The position numbers were made by a program, and so were the translations under genes. The notes beneath the pieces are model-generated. The model worked only from the letters and a program-made list of their open reading frames with translations, was not told the DNA's origin and did not search any database. A stretch of 64,000 nucleotides of DNA from Phoronis australis (Eukaryota > Phoronida > Phoronidae): the NCBI GenBank assembly GCA_002633005.1, contig NMRA01000316.1, positions 448,387 through 512,386 of the forward strand. Reading direction: 5' to 3'. Every line of letters starts with the position of its first letter. Position 1 is the stretch's first letter. Below are positions 24,601-35,580 of the stretch, piece after piece.

Positions 24601-26964
24601 AGGTTTTGTGCCACTGAATGAACGGGTGAAAGGGTTTTTGTCACGGTTCGCCATTGATAGATATGCCATTTCATGGTTCTGGCTGATGCATGCTAAAAAG
24701 CCTTAGGGGAAAATCATGTTTGCGTTAAGCTCAGAATTATATAAAAAAGTCCATTTCGTGTTTACACCGTGTCTAAAAATTCTGTTTCGTGGTTCAAAAA
24801 AGTTGATTCACTTATAGAATTTCATTTAGCACATGAATAATGAAGAAAATCAAATCTGAAACTAAATAAGGTGATCCAGATCCTCCCAAGGATACTATTG
24901 TTTCACGAAATGTAGAATATATATAGGTAGAATGGATCAACTGAAATTTTCAGATGTAATAACGTCCTTTGTCAACAGAAACAGAAATAAAGTAAAATCA
25001 AACACTATATGATCATTTATTTCTGTTTCTGTTGACAAAGGACATTATTACATCTGAAAATTTCAGTCGATCCATTCTTGTTGTTTTATTTACCTATTTA
25101 TATGCTACATTTAGCACATGACATAAAATTCTTCTTCAAGGATTTGGGGGGAAGAATAGTAACTTTCATTTTGACCCAATTTCAGAATCTGGGGAGCACA
25201 AAGAACCAAGTTGACTGTCACGAAACAAAATTCCTTTCTTCGTCGAACATTTTTGCCTGTAAAATTTGAAGGTCACATCTCTTAACATTGGTAATTTGGC
25301 TGCACAATAGAATTTAGAAAATCACTGTGAAATCCTGCTGCCTTAAATCTGTAGTAAAATAACTGGTGAACTGTAGGTGGCGCTGAACCTTGTCCACCAT
25401 ACATTATACTTTACCACCGTCTTCTAGCAATACATCTCATTTCATTAGTATGTCACTGATTTAACAAAAATGGATGTTGTGCTCATTAAAAGATAGCGTG
25501 CACTGCAATTTTGAGTCACTCATTTTGTTATGCACCCGCATTACAATCATCTCTATCTGGGTGTCCGGGATGCACTACTTTATCTCAAAACCCCATGGTG
25601 CATCTTTATGAAAGTTGACAGCTGTGTTCCTTTGAAGCTAGCAGTAGATGGTGATGGCTTTTGGGGGATCTGACCACCACTGTGGTCCTCTGTGGCAGTT
25701 TAGCTCTGTATTTTCGGAGTTCCTTCATAGAGGTGTTTATCAAACTTTAATTGGTGGGTGGGTTTTTCGTAAGGAGATGATCAGATGCTTTCCATGCTCG
25801 GACAGATTTGATGTATTTCGGTCCACGTAGTTACCAGTTTGAATTTACAAATTTTTGGCATCCGCCTCTGTACATCTACCAAACCTCCAATTGTCAGATG
25901 TGTTCCTGATGGAGATGACAATGTGTTATGATGCATTTCAGACCGTTGCGAATACAGCTGTGCCCCCTAACGGCAGTTATAATTTTTGTCTGCCTCTATC
26001 TTTGGGGTTCATGGATTGATTTTTGTGAACTTTGACATCTACATGACGTACAGTAGGTTTTGCTACAGTAACGCATCTCCACTTTTGGAGGGATTCAAAA
26101 TATTTGCTCTGCACAGTATCCATTTTTATTTGAGGATCATTATGTAACTTAGCTGTTGTGTTACTGATGAGAAGACCATGGCTAATAAGTGTTGCGTTCC
26201 CTAGCGTTGATTTTGTATTTTTTCGTGACCATGGCTGTAAATCCTGTTTTCTTTGTAGGCATTTTTCTGTAATGTGACAATGGCAACTCTCAATATATTG
26301 TATGTTTCATACTACTGCTGGCAATTTTAGTTTTTCCATTTGCCTCAGTCTGTATCTTTAGAGTTCCCACATTTTTATGAAATCAAGCAACTAATATTTG
26401 AGAGATGATGACGTCGTTACAAGTTTGGATGATTAGTCATATTTTTCGAAATTCGGTTTTCATGATACCAAAAACACCCCTAACAGTTCACCATTTGGAG
26501 TGCAGTTGTGGGGGCATTTCAACGCTCGGCATTGCGCTTGTTGAATGGGTTTGACGTATGCTATGCCACTGAATGGCTAATTCTATGATACTGAATTAAT
26601 AGATACACCTAAACTCACGCCATCTGCGGTGCTGCCATGTGGCTTTGCTTTTTGTCTTGTTTTACTTTTGCATTACCATTCATACAAAGTTTATGTTAGC
26701 GTTGCTTATTGGTCATTACTCAGTATTAATTTTTTTTTCTTTCAAGAAAACTTGGCATCTCTAGATCCAGTATTACGGCCTGATCGCCTGGTCTCCTTTG
26801 AGGACATTGTTACTATATCAGCTAAAGAAAAGACAAACACTCAACATCTTCAGAACAGGATTCGCAAGATACTAGACTATTACGCTGAACTCGAGTTTGA
26901 GAAGGCATCTAACCCAGACAGTACTGTTGTGGCAGCTGAAGCCCACACACATCTACTTACCTGA
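18665..26964 (+). CDS. GTPBP10: GTPBP10, Obg-family GTPase (mitochondrial/nucleolar ribosome assembly), seven exons, complete
   Basis: Exons: 18665-18891, 19298-19389, 20016-20234, 20956-21008, 22647-22832, 24395-24518 and 26747-26964. Every junction is GT-AG with matching phase; coding length 1119 nt (372 aa; the human protein, from memory, is about 387). The Obg glycine-rich domain fills residues 1 to about 145. The G domain has G1 GFPNAGKST (155-163), G3 DLPG (202-205), G4 NKID (278-281) and G5 SAK (325-327). Known orthologs assist large-subunit assembly of the mitochondrial ribosome. I chose the ATG at 18665 because [16 protein letters not shown] aligns well with the vertebrate N-terminus; an alternative is an unseen upstream exon spliced to the AG at 18687-18688. 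A polyadenylation signal AATAAA lies at 27005-27010. A 45/47-bp minisatellite ends 17 bases before the start. The last exon is present again at 29610-29827. Confidence 0.94.
19878..19970. mobile_element. Foldback MITE, copy 2, GTPBP10 intron 2
   Basis: Same arms as 9801-9894 (CGGATATAGTGTGCCCAC and the inverse, with inner GAGAACCAG/CTGGTTCTC). The loop is in the opposite orientation to copy 1, so this is an independent insertion. Confidence 0.85.
21145..21930 (+). mobile_element. mariner-family transposase relic in GTPBP10 intron 4
   Basis: Broken by stops and frameshifts, but the order of mariner landmarks is readable on the plus strand: an N-terminal helix-turn-helix region near 21150-21250 ([12 protein letters not shown], then TYEHLLQAF), a linker near 21300 ([13 protein letters not shown]), a middle part near 21600-21690 ([15 protein letters not shown]), [17 protein letters not shown] near 21760-21810 for the DN-PAHT block, and YSPDL near 21840-21850. 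It lies in the same orientation as the host gene and cannot encode an active protein. Confidence 0.8.
22084..22118. mobile_element. Collapsed CATGGGCG foldback element
   Basis: CATGGGCGCAGCAGCACTG followed directly by TGGTGCGCCGCCCATG: both termini of the 16 kb element with no interior. It is in GTPBP10 intron 4, just after the mariner relic. Confidence 0.55.
22179..22563. repeat. Minisatellite, five 77-bp units, GTPBP10 intron 4
   Basis: Units start TGAATCT(C/T)GTGTAAACTTG at 22179, 22256, 22333, 22410 and 22487, exactly 77 bases apart with few differences. The array ends about 80 bases before the acceptor of exon 5 (22647). Confidence 0.95.
24930..25077. mobile_element. 148-bp near-perfect palindromic element, GTPBP10 intron 6
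   Basis: Left arm from GAATGGATCAACTGAAATTT and right arm to AAATTTCAGTCGATCCATTC, about 61 bases each with very few mismatches, around a loop of about 26 bases. No second copy in the window. Confidence 0.85.
25380..26350. repeat. Diverged tandem-repeat block in GTPBP10 intron 6, related to the 8.1-9.3 kb array
   Basis: Loosely periodic sequence with inverted forms of the same words, such as TGTGCCCCCTAACGGCAG near 25960 (reverse complement of a GCC-TTAGGGGGCAC-type core), GGTGGCGCT at 25376 and CATCTCT/CTTTGGGG motifs. Similar text recurs at 46.0-47.1 kb. Its right part is included in the tandem duplication that follows. Confidence 0.45.
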
Positions 26965-28756
26965 TCTGAAGAGTGAAGAATGTGTTTTGATGCTGGCGTG
27001 ATCTAATAAAAACCTATTTTCTCTGACAATCTAAGGCGATTAAAAAATGTTGTCCAACCCTAAACCAGTTTGTCTGTCAAATTGACACCATGCATGGCTT
27101 GTCTGTGGTGCACTTCAGTGATTCCAGGATGGAACTGGATTACCGTGCTCGCCCTAATAATCGCCCAGGGCATTTACAAAAAAACATTTCAGGTAGGGGG
27201 CGCTTATTAAGGACTAAAGCAGTTGAAACCTGGTCTCCAAAACGGTAAAATCTTAAGCTAGGATGCATCAAATTTACGCTCTGTGACGTATCGGTAACTT
27301 GTGACAGACTTTCTACAAAATTGTAGTGTATTGCTATCAAACTTCGTTGTTAAATTACCATCATTTTTCCGAAAATTGTGCTGAAATCCCAAGGCGAAAA
27401 CTCACCGACTGATGCGTCGCTGTCTCGAGATCTTGGATAGGGCAACTTGAATTCCTGAATAAAAATACAGTTTCTACTCAACAAGTTTTCCAGATATCGT
27501 CCCTAAGATTTTTTAAGTGCCTGTGGAGTGGGGACTAACTGCATATAAGCAGTGCTGTAGTGGGGCATAGGCGCAGATAGGCGCAGCCACCACATTTTGG
27601 TATTTGAACGTAGCACCTATGCACCGCAAGTTACGTTCAGTGCTCAAGGTGAAACAGTGGGCTTTGGGCGCCTACTTACCTCTAATTTTACCATTAAAGC
27701 ACTACATATAAGTCCAAACCTGCGCGAGATCTTTCCCCGCAACACGAGAAAATTTCTGAACGAACACAGATATTGTTGTCGCGTGGCCTTTGTTTTGACG
27801 TTAATGTGTGTCCTGTGTGTGTGAGTGAGCGAGGGCGAGCGTATCATCAGAGATCATTTGCAAGAGTATAGGCAATGTAACGATCTAGGTGTGCATTGTA
27901 ACTAAAAAAATAACAGAAGCAGTAAACCAGAACGTGTTTTAATCAGCACTTGTTGACTAATCTCATCTGCGAAAAACATCCGAGTCGCCGCAGGGGTGAC
28001 AGAGTGCGAGACAGACTAACAATTATTTTCCGGGAGATTCAAGGGGTGTAGGGTTCGGACGTGCTGACAATCAGTGGGTTATTGTGACTTTAAAAACACC
28101 AGTTATGATTAATTAAATAATTCCTTATGAAAATAACGCAAACGTTTTTTCGGTGTTAGAACTTTTTGGCCAATTAGTGCCAATATTTATTTCTTGCCGA
28201 TGCTATGCTACCCGCGTCATGACTTGATAGTTCCCTGTGACTAATGTCTTCGATGACAGGTATGTAGCGCGCCCTTGTGCTTTTAACTTTGGTCAAGTTT
28301 TTATTCAGTTAGACTTCGATTAGCGGTTTTCTCGTGTAACCAAGTAATCTGGATTCCTGTTGAGAGATTTTAAAGATACAAATTATGCAATCCCTTTACA
28401 AGTACGCAGCCAGACAATAATGGACACGTTGCTCGCAAGACAGCAACGTTCTTTTTGCCGGAAGCACGGTGGAAATTTGAAGTGTTGTCAGGGCTACATA
28501 CGGACGAGGCGAGGCTCGAGGTCTACAAATTCCGCGCACAATGTTTTTTCAGGACTGTCGAATCTTATTGTTAAATTGAAGACGTTACTATAGAATTTTA
28601 GACCTGCATGTAAGGCATTTTTCGCATGTACACCGTTCATGGGGTGGGCGTTTATTTTAGCGAAGTCTGAAAACGCGTGGGTACGTGTTTATAGGGGCAT
28701 AGGCGCTTATTATAGGGCGAATACGGGCATACCCGGCTGATGCAAGACTGACTCCA
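26231..28756. repeat. Tandem duplication, first copy (holds the GTPBP10 terminal exon)
   Basis: Starts ATGGCTGTAAATCCTG and ends CTGATGCAAGACTGACTCC. It is near-identical to 29098-31270 apart from small indels and one block of about 330 bases (27558-27885) that the second copy lacks. Confidence 0.93.
27005..27010 (+). terminator. GTPBP10 polyadenylation signal
   Basis: AATAAA 41 bases after the stop codon at 26962-26964. The same signal follows the duplicate exon at 29868-29873. Confidence 0.7.
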
Positions 28757-29096
28757 TAGGCGGATTTAGGAAGGGGGCCCGGGCCCCCCCCCCTTGGCTG
28801 CCGCAAAAAAAACAGTAAGAGCGTAAGGAAATGGTGAGTTTATTAATTAACCCCGGTAATTAAAATTATACGGATGAAAAAAGATTTAAATGTGTGCAGT
28901 TTTAGTGTTTGGGGGGGGGGCTCAAACCCAATTTCAAGTGTCAAATTCGGAACACGGCGCATTCGTAACGGAACTATGGCTAAGCAAAGATTTTATAGAT
29001 AGTATAGGCTCTCCCGCGATATCCCAGGCGACCGGCAGTGGCGCTGCGCACTACGACTCTGTTTTCGTCGTCTGCTCCACTGTGCAATGAAGAAAA
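28757..29096. mobile_element. Poly-C/poly-G element between the two duplication copies
   Basis: Begins GGCGGATTTAGGAAGGGGGC, a form of the GGCGGATC ends seen at 2983, 5650, 56175 and 59729. It includes the inverse of window bases 1-132 and a run of G at 28909-28920, then runs up to the N at 29097. Confidence 0.6.
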
Positions 29097-29097
29097 N

Positions 29098-31270
29098 ATG
29101 GCTGTAAATCCTGTTTTCTTTGAGTATGTGTTTTTCTATAATGTGACAACGGCAACTCAATATATTGGATGTTTCATGTTATTGCTGGCAATTTTAGTTT
29201 TTCCATTTGCCTCAGTCTGTATCTTTAGAGTTCCCACATTTTCATGAAATCAAGCAACTAATATTTGAGAGACGATGACGTCGTTACAAATTTGGATGAT
29301 TAGTCATATTTTGCACCATTCCGTTTTCATGATACCAAAAACACCCCTAACAGTTCACCATTTTGAGTGCAGTTGTGGGTGCATTTCAACGCTCGGCATT
29401 GCGCTTGTTGAATGGGTTTGACGTATGCTATGCCACTGAATGGCTAATTCTATGATACTGAATTAATAGATACACCTAAACTCACGCCATCTGCGGTGCT
29501 GCCATGTGGCTTTGCTTTTTGTCTTGCATTACCATTCATACAAAGTTTATGTTAGCGTAAACGGTTGCTTATTGGTCATTACTCAGTATTAATGTTTTTT
29601 TCTTTCAAGAAAACTTGGCATCTCTAGATCCAGTATTACGGCCTGATCGCCTGGTTTCCTTTGAGAACATCGTTACTATATCAGCTAAAGAAAAGACAAA
29701 CACTCAACATCTTCAGAACAGGATTCGCAAGATACTAGACTATTACGCTGAACTCGAGTTTGAGAAGGCATCTAACCCAGACAGTACTGCTGTGGCAGCT
29801 GAAGCGCACACTCATCTACTTACCTGATCTGAAGAGTGAAGAATGTGTGTTGACGATGGCATGATCTAATAAAAACCTATTTTCTCTGACAATCTAAGGC
29901 GATTAAGAAATGTTGTCCAACCCTAAACCAGTTTGTCTGTCAAATTGACACCATGCCTGGTTTGTCTGTGCAGGTGCACTTCAGTGATTCCAAGATGGAA
30001 CTGGATTACCGTGCTCGCCCTAATAATCGCCCAGGGCGTTTACAAAAAAACATTTCAGGTAGGGGGCGCTTATTAAGGACTAAAGCAGTTGAAACCTGGT
30101 CTCCAAAACGGTAAAATCTTAAGCTAGGACGCATCAAATTTACGCTCTGTGACCTATCGGTAACTTATGACAGACTTTCTACAAAATTGTAGTGTATTGC
30201 TATCAAACTTCGTTGTTAAATTAGGATCATTTTTCCGAAAATTGTGCTGAAATCCCAAGGCGAAAACTCACCGACTGATGCGTCGCTGTCTCGAGATCTT
30301 GGATAGGGCAACTTGAATTCCTGAATAAAAATACAGTTTCTACTCAACAAGTTTTCCAGATATCGTCCCTAAGATTTTTTAAGTGCCTGTGGAGTGGGGA
30401 CTAATTGCATATAAGCAGTGCTGTAGTGTGTGCATTGTAACTAAAAAAATAACAGAAGCAGTAAACCAGAACGTGTTTTAATCAGCACTTGTTGACTAAT
30501 CTCATCTGCGAAAAACGTCCGAGTCGCCGCAGGGGTGACACAGTGCGAGACAGACTAACAATTATTTTCCGGGAGATTCAAGGGGTGTGGGGTGCGGACG
30601 TGCTAACTATCAGTGGGTTATTGTGACTTTAAAAACACCAGTTATGGTTAATTAAATAATTCCTAAGAAAATAACGCAAACGTTTTTTCGGTGTTAGAAC
30701 TTTTTGGCCAATTAGTGCCAATATTTATTTCTTGCCGATGCTATGCTACCCGCGTCATGACTTGATAGTTCCCTGTGACTAATGTCTTCGATGACAGGTA
30801 CATGTATGTAGCGCGCCCTTTTGCTTTTAACTTTGGTCAAGTTTTTATTCTGTTAGACTTCGATTAGCGGTTTTCTCGTGTAACCAAGTAATTTGGATTC
30901 CTGTTGAGAGATTTTAAAGATACAAATTATGCAATCCCTTTACAAGTACGCAGCCAGACAATAATGGGACACGTTGCTCGCAAGACAGCAACGTTCTTTT
31001 TGCCGGAAGCACGGTGGAAGTTTGAAGTGTTGTCAGGGCTACATACCGACGAGGCGAGGCTCGAGGTCTACAAATTCCGCGCACAATGATTTTTCAGGAC
31101 TGTCGAATCTTATTGTTAAATTGAAGACGTTACTGTAGAATTTTAGACCTGTATGTAAGGCATTTTTCGCATGTACACGTCTGAAAACGCGTGGGTACGT
31201 GTTGATAGGGGCATAGGCGCTTATTATAGGGCGAATACGGGCATACCCGGCTGATGCAAGACTGACTCCC
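29098..31270. repeat. Tandem duplication, second copy
   Basis: Same order and orientation as 26231-28756, including the exon, the AATAAA and the 3' flank. The base before it (29097) is an N. Between the copies (28757-29096) lies a poly-C/poly-G repeat element. Confidence 0.93.
29610..29827 (+). pseudogene. Second copy of the GTPBP10 terminal exon
   Basis: The same acceptor (TTTCAAG), the same 72-codon reading frame and stop, and the same AATAAA (29868-29873) as the terminal exon at 26747-26964, with two amino-acid differences (D320N and one Val to Ala near the C-terminus). No other GTPBP10 exon is repeated. It could be an alternative terminal exon used by splicing from the donor at 24519, a dead duplicate, or the other haplotype wrongly placed in tandem. 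The frame is fully open, so nothing in the sequence marks it as broken; I call it a duplicate rather than a separate gene. Confidence 0.75.
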
Positions 31271-31282
31271 TAGTGTGCAGGA

Positions 31283-31480
31283 GTAGTGCATACTCCTAAC
31301 TACTCCTAAACGACAATGCTATTTGAACATCACATGATTTACGTGCAGTTGTATTGGCATTGGCAACTTGTAAATGTGAAAACAAAATGATTCTGCAAAT
31401 AGGTGACCTTTGCACTAACGGAGGTACGTCGGGCCTCACGATCACGGTGCATCATGCAGTGTTATTTCCCAGCACACTTA
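31283..31480. repeat. Dispersed repeat family R1, copy 2 (short)
   Basis: Starts ACTCCTAAACGACAATGCTA, then TTGAACATC, GCAGTTGTATTGGCATTGGC and GGTGACCTTTGCACTAACG. It begins directly after the second duplication copy. Confidence 0.8.
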
Positions 31481-32921
31481 CCCGATCGCGACCCGGTAGA
31501 AAGCTACCGACTCGGGGGAAATTTTATTGACAAAAATCTTCTGACATTTAATTTAATACCCTACAAAAACTGCTGTAATTTAAGTTTCGCATTTTTGCTT
31601 CATTGGCCCCAGCCAAGGAATAAGTCTTTTGTGACCAGTGACTTCTTGTTTAATTCCTTACAAAAAACAGGCAACAATCCTGCAACAAAATCTCAAACGT
31701 TAGTTGTTAATTTCTCAGCACTCTTGAAAAAAGGCGTGGCTCGTTGGTTGAGAAATAGTTGCAAAATTGGTATGTGAAGCTTTGTATAGTATTTTTTGTC
31801 TGCCTACCTACCCGCTTGTACCAAAAGTACGTTCGGGTAAGGGCAAATTATAATGATATTTTTCACTGGCCCAGGTAAGGTTTTTGCATGACCTTAGAAA
31901 ACTCCAAATTTGGTTGGCTCAGTTCGGAACATCATATCTCGGAGATGCTGATCGAATCAATAAAACAGTCACTGCCACTCGTTCTCTATCACACGTCTGC
32001 TACCCGGCACAGGCAGACGGCCGGCCGCCATCGATCTCTGTATGATGAAGACTTTCGCAGGTGAATAAAATCAAAAATTGAATAAAGCAAAGGTGAAACA
32101 ATAGTTTAGGAGCTGTAACAGCGTCTTTGAGATTTCGTTTTGAACAATTACATTACATTAAAAGAAATTTGTCGTGCATCGATATCGAACTTATTTTGCA
32201 ATTAGTGTGCCTTCTTCATTTTCTCAGTGCGGCTGGTTGGTAAGGCGTGATCACGCGACCCAATTAGTGATATCTTGTCAAGTGGAAAAATCGAATTCTA
32301 CAGGCTTTTTCCTTTCAGAAAATTTTACGGAGTTGAAATTTGTAGTTTTCTAAACATGTGTCTAAATAAACAGAAGTTGATACTGAACGGCCTAGGCTCT
32401 ATACCCCGCTTATCACAGCACCGGAATCGGTTCCAATATGATGAAAATGCTTCAGACGCTACTGTTGAAGGTGACGTTTCCTAGAATTCCCCAACAAATC
32501 GAATTTCCGAATCCACTATCTAAATGCGGGTGGGGTTTTCTACTGAATATCGCCAGGATTTTGAGTCAGTGACGGCTTGACCAAAGTTAGAACCCGTACT
32601 CATCATTCTTGACACAGCCACCATTTTACCCGACAAACAACACGATACCGGGTAAAATTTAATGTTTAATTGTTAGTCGACATTACGCAACGGGCCGGAC
32701 CGCGGAGCTTGCGATAGGACAATTTTCTCAAGTACGTGGGCAGTTTCTTTTGTGTTAGTTGTGTCGATGCTCATTTGTCGTAAATGCGAATACCAATTGC
32801 TGTTTCGAGGTGGCGCTATATGGGTATTTCCCAGACACGAAATTTCGAGAGGTGCTGGTCTTCAACCTATGCGAGAGATTTGTGTTGAACTGTTACACCA
32901 CAGCTCATAGCTGTGAGCAGA
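31481..32921. other. Noncoding stretch 5' of the TPR-TIR gene
   Basis: No exon recognised, although a small 5' exon could hide here. The phrase GGTTGGCTCAGTTCGGAACATCATATCTC (about 31912-31940; split: GGTTGGCTCAG, then TTCGGAACATCATATCTC) resembles GGTTTGGCCAACTTTGG, AACGTCATATCTC at 20284, so a dispersed repeat is present. Confidence 0.4.
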
Positions 32922-34616
32922 ATGGAAAAGCTTAAGCGGGATTTTGAGATCGAGGGACACCTTACAAAAAAGTACCTGAATAATTTAGACCATGATTTTG
33001 TACAGGAATGTTGCAACAGGTACGAAGTTGAACACACGGACGAACCACATTCGCGACCGACGGCCATTACAAATCTTTTGGGATTCTGTTACTGGAAGTT
33101 GAAACGATATGATGATGCTCGAAAGATGTTTGATAAGACTTTGCACATCGACGATAGGAACTTGAATGCCTTATTGAATCTTGCGTGTTTTTATCAGAAA
33201 CGTTACGGTAAAGACGATGAACGTGTCGGACAATACATTACGAAGCTTTACGATATTTCAAATGCTAAAGACTTTCACGTATGTAGAGCAAGATATTTTT
33301 TTGAGCACGGCACTGCCATGACATGTGTAGATGAGTTCAATACTAGAAAAGGTGAAAAGGGTCGGGACGATGCCATTGCAAGGTTCGAAAAAGCATTTGA
33401 AGTGGCGCAAGACGACATTGACGACAATGAAAAAAACGAGTGGAAATTTGGACTTGCATTCTTGTACTACAGAATGGACACGTCATATGGGAAAGATTCC
33501 ACAGCTTATTTTGAGAAAGGAGTGAAACTTTTCTATGAAATCGCTAGAAATTCATCCTGTTGGAACCCAGAAAACGGAGACGAGGCTGCTAAAGAACGCC
33601 ACAGTGACAGGATAGCCAAGGCCTGGATGTTTCTTAGTAACTTACTGTCCCGTTATCCGGAGAAGCGGAAAAATTTGAGGTTAGAAGACGTGATTGGCAA
33701 GGATATTGTTGAGGAGCATCGTCAATTAGATCAGCTTGGATGCTGTGAAAAGGCGGAAAAACTTTCTTCTGGAATACCATCCATTCTGCTGGGTTTAGCA
33801 AAGAGTTACATGAACATGAAGAATATGCAAAAGGCGAAGACATGTCTAGACAACGCTTTCGAGTTACAACCTAACATTGCGTATACCCTTGTCCTGCTTG
33901 GAAGGTGGCATTTGAAATCCTACGAGCTTAGAGACAAAAAAGAACCCGAACAACTGGAAAAGGCTTTGGATTATCTTGAGAAGGCAAAGGAGAAAAGGGC
34001 TACGTTGTTTAGTTTCTATACAGATCTTGCACGTGCGTATATTGAAGACGGGAAATTCCATGATGCTATAGAAGTGTGTGCGGATTGTTATCAGTTGTGT
34101 CCGAATGGAAAACGGGAGCCTAGATTGCAACGTCTTTGGGGCGAGGCAAAAGACAAGGCTGGTGACAAAATTGGCGCAGAAAAATGTTACAAGCAAGCAG
34201 AGGATATGGAAAACGGGCTTGATGTTGAGAAAACGAAAGATTATGGTGCAGTGTATTATGACGGGGATGAAGAGCTCGTCAGGACTCTTGTTGAGAAAAT
34301 TGATGAAAAATTCCGTGTGGACAGTTACTTGTATGCCAGGGATAAATCTCCGTGGGAGAATGAAAGTACTCAGTGGCGAGATATGGTAGACAAGTGTAAA
34401 AGATTGTTAGTGTTCGTCAGCCAAGGATTTGTTTCCAAAACTTCTTGGGCGAGGCAGGTGGTTGAAAGCGAGGTAGAAATTCCCGTTATCATGATAAAGC
34501 TCGAAAAGTTTGAAGGCCGATTACCATTGAAACTGTGTAATAAGCCTGAAATTTTAAATGACGAATCGCCGTCATTTTGGTCGGAAATGCGAAAAGTATT
34601 TGAAGCAGCAGAATAA
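32922..34616 (+). CDS. TPR-array protein with C-terminal TIR-like domain, single exon
   Basis: One open frame of 564 codons from ATG 32922 to TAA 34614-34616. The N-terminal three quarters are helical TPR-type repeats, the clearest at about residues 48-84 (NLLGFCYWKLKRYDDA), 285-320 (LGLAKSYMNMKNMQKAK) and 363-398 (YTDLARAYIEDGKFHDAIE). The spacing recalls TTC22-like and IFIT-like proteins. Residues 440-564 look like a TIR domain: a box 1 equivalent YGAVYYDGDEELV, a central strand CKRLLVFVSQGF and a box 3 FW at 552-553. The Glu expected four residues after the conserved Trp in NAD-cleaving TIRs is Val here (W509, then E515), so I infer an adaptor or scaffold rather than an active NADase. No intron interrupts it, unlike its neighbours. 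An acceptor-like CACAG just upstream (about 32903) leaves room for a 5' exon. The fold calls are by eye. Confidence 0.85.
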   Translation: MEKLKRDFEIEGHLTKKYLNNLDHDFVQECCNRYEVEHTDEPHSRPTAITNLLGFCYWKLKRYDDARKMFDKTLHIDDRNLNALLNLACFYQKRYGKDDERVGQYITKLYDISNAKDFHVCRARYFFEHGTAMTCVDEFNTRKGEKGRDDAIARFEKAFEVAQDDIDDNEKNEWKFGLAFLYYRMDTSYGKDSTAYFEKGVKLFYEIARNSSCWNPENGDEAAKERHSDRIAKAWMFLSNLLSRYPEKRKNLRLEDVIGKDIVEEHRQLDQLGCCEKAEKLSSGIPSILLGLAKSYMNMKNMQKAKTCLDNAFELQPNIAYTLVLLGRWHLKSYELRDKKEPEQLEKALDYLEKAKEKRATLFSFYTDLARAYIEDGKFHDAIEVCADCYQLCPNGKREPRLQRLWGEAKDKAGDKIGAEKCYKQAEDMENGLDVEKTKDYGAVYYDGDEELVRTLVEKIDEKFRVDSYLYARDKSPWENESTQWRDMVDKCKRLLVFVSQGFVSKTSWARQVVESEVEIPVIMIKLEKFEGRLPLKLCNKPEILNDESPSFWSEMRKVFEAAE

Positions 34617-35187
34617 TGCCTATGTTCCATGAGCCAAGCAGTGTATACTTATTTTGGAAACCTGTGTGACTACTTCGTCAACAATCCTTACATATATGCA
34701 GGTGTCGCATTAATACGTTTGGGCTTTGCACAACATAGACATAACGTGAACTGTGTATAGACATCCCAGGCGTGTACATGTACCTAGAGTGATAGTTCGT
34801 TATCTGTTAGGCGTAGGCAGTTCGGTTGCGGATTCTATCGTGTGGGTCAAAAGTGTTACATGAAAAGGTTCCATGCTTCTGTGACATATTTTTGGAAACA
34901 ATTAAAACTACATGTGAAACGTTTTCGGCCCACCTTGTACATGTAGTTTTGTGTCTCTGACATGTTGGTGATGAATCCAACGCTGTCCGCACTACTGCAA
35001 GCTTAATGTTTGCATCATTTAAAATAATGCTGTTTGAAATTAACTTAATGGTGTTAAGATTGTGATATGGCACACCGCAGCAGGAACGTTTTCCCTGTCT
35101 CAGAGTACCATCCCTGGTGCATGCAGATTATGATAGATAACAATGACAAAGTGTTATCAGATGCCACGAACGTTGAACCATGCACCT

Positions 35188-35580
35188 GGGCCCGGTCTCT
35201 AATCTTTGTACTCGAAACGAACTCGAAACTATTTTTGACAATTTCTCTGCTCCTTTTGTGCGAACTTAAGATAATTGGTTATCAGACTGTGTGCTTGAAT
35301 ACATTATAGTTTATGCATAGGAGTTTCTAGTTCAAGTTTGCCCTTAAAGACCCTTATATTCGTGCTACAAGCTCTAGTAAAAACTCGAAAGTTCGAGTTC
35401 AAACTCGAACTTATTGCTTTAATATTGGGTTTACAAACTGTGAACTAAGGGCAATAAATTATCTACGTAAGTTATTGTGTACTCGAGCATAGAATAATAG
35501 ACACTTATCTTGAGTTCGCCCAAAAGTAGCGTAGAAAATGCCAAACCTAATTTCGAGTAAAAAGATTGGAGACCGGGCCC
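35188..35580. mobile_element. 393-bp MITE with 20-bp terminal inverted repeats, copy 1
   Basis: Begins GGGCCCGGTCTCTAATCTTT and ends with its inverse with one mismatch (AAAGATTGGAGACCGGGCCC). The interior is rich in ACTCGAA-type words. It lies 3' of the TPR-TIR gene. Confidence 0.88.
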
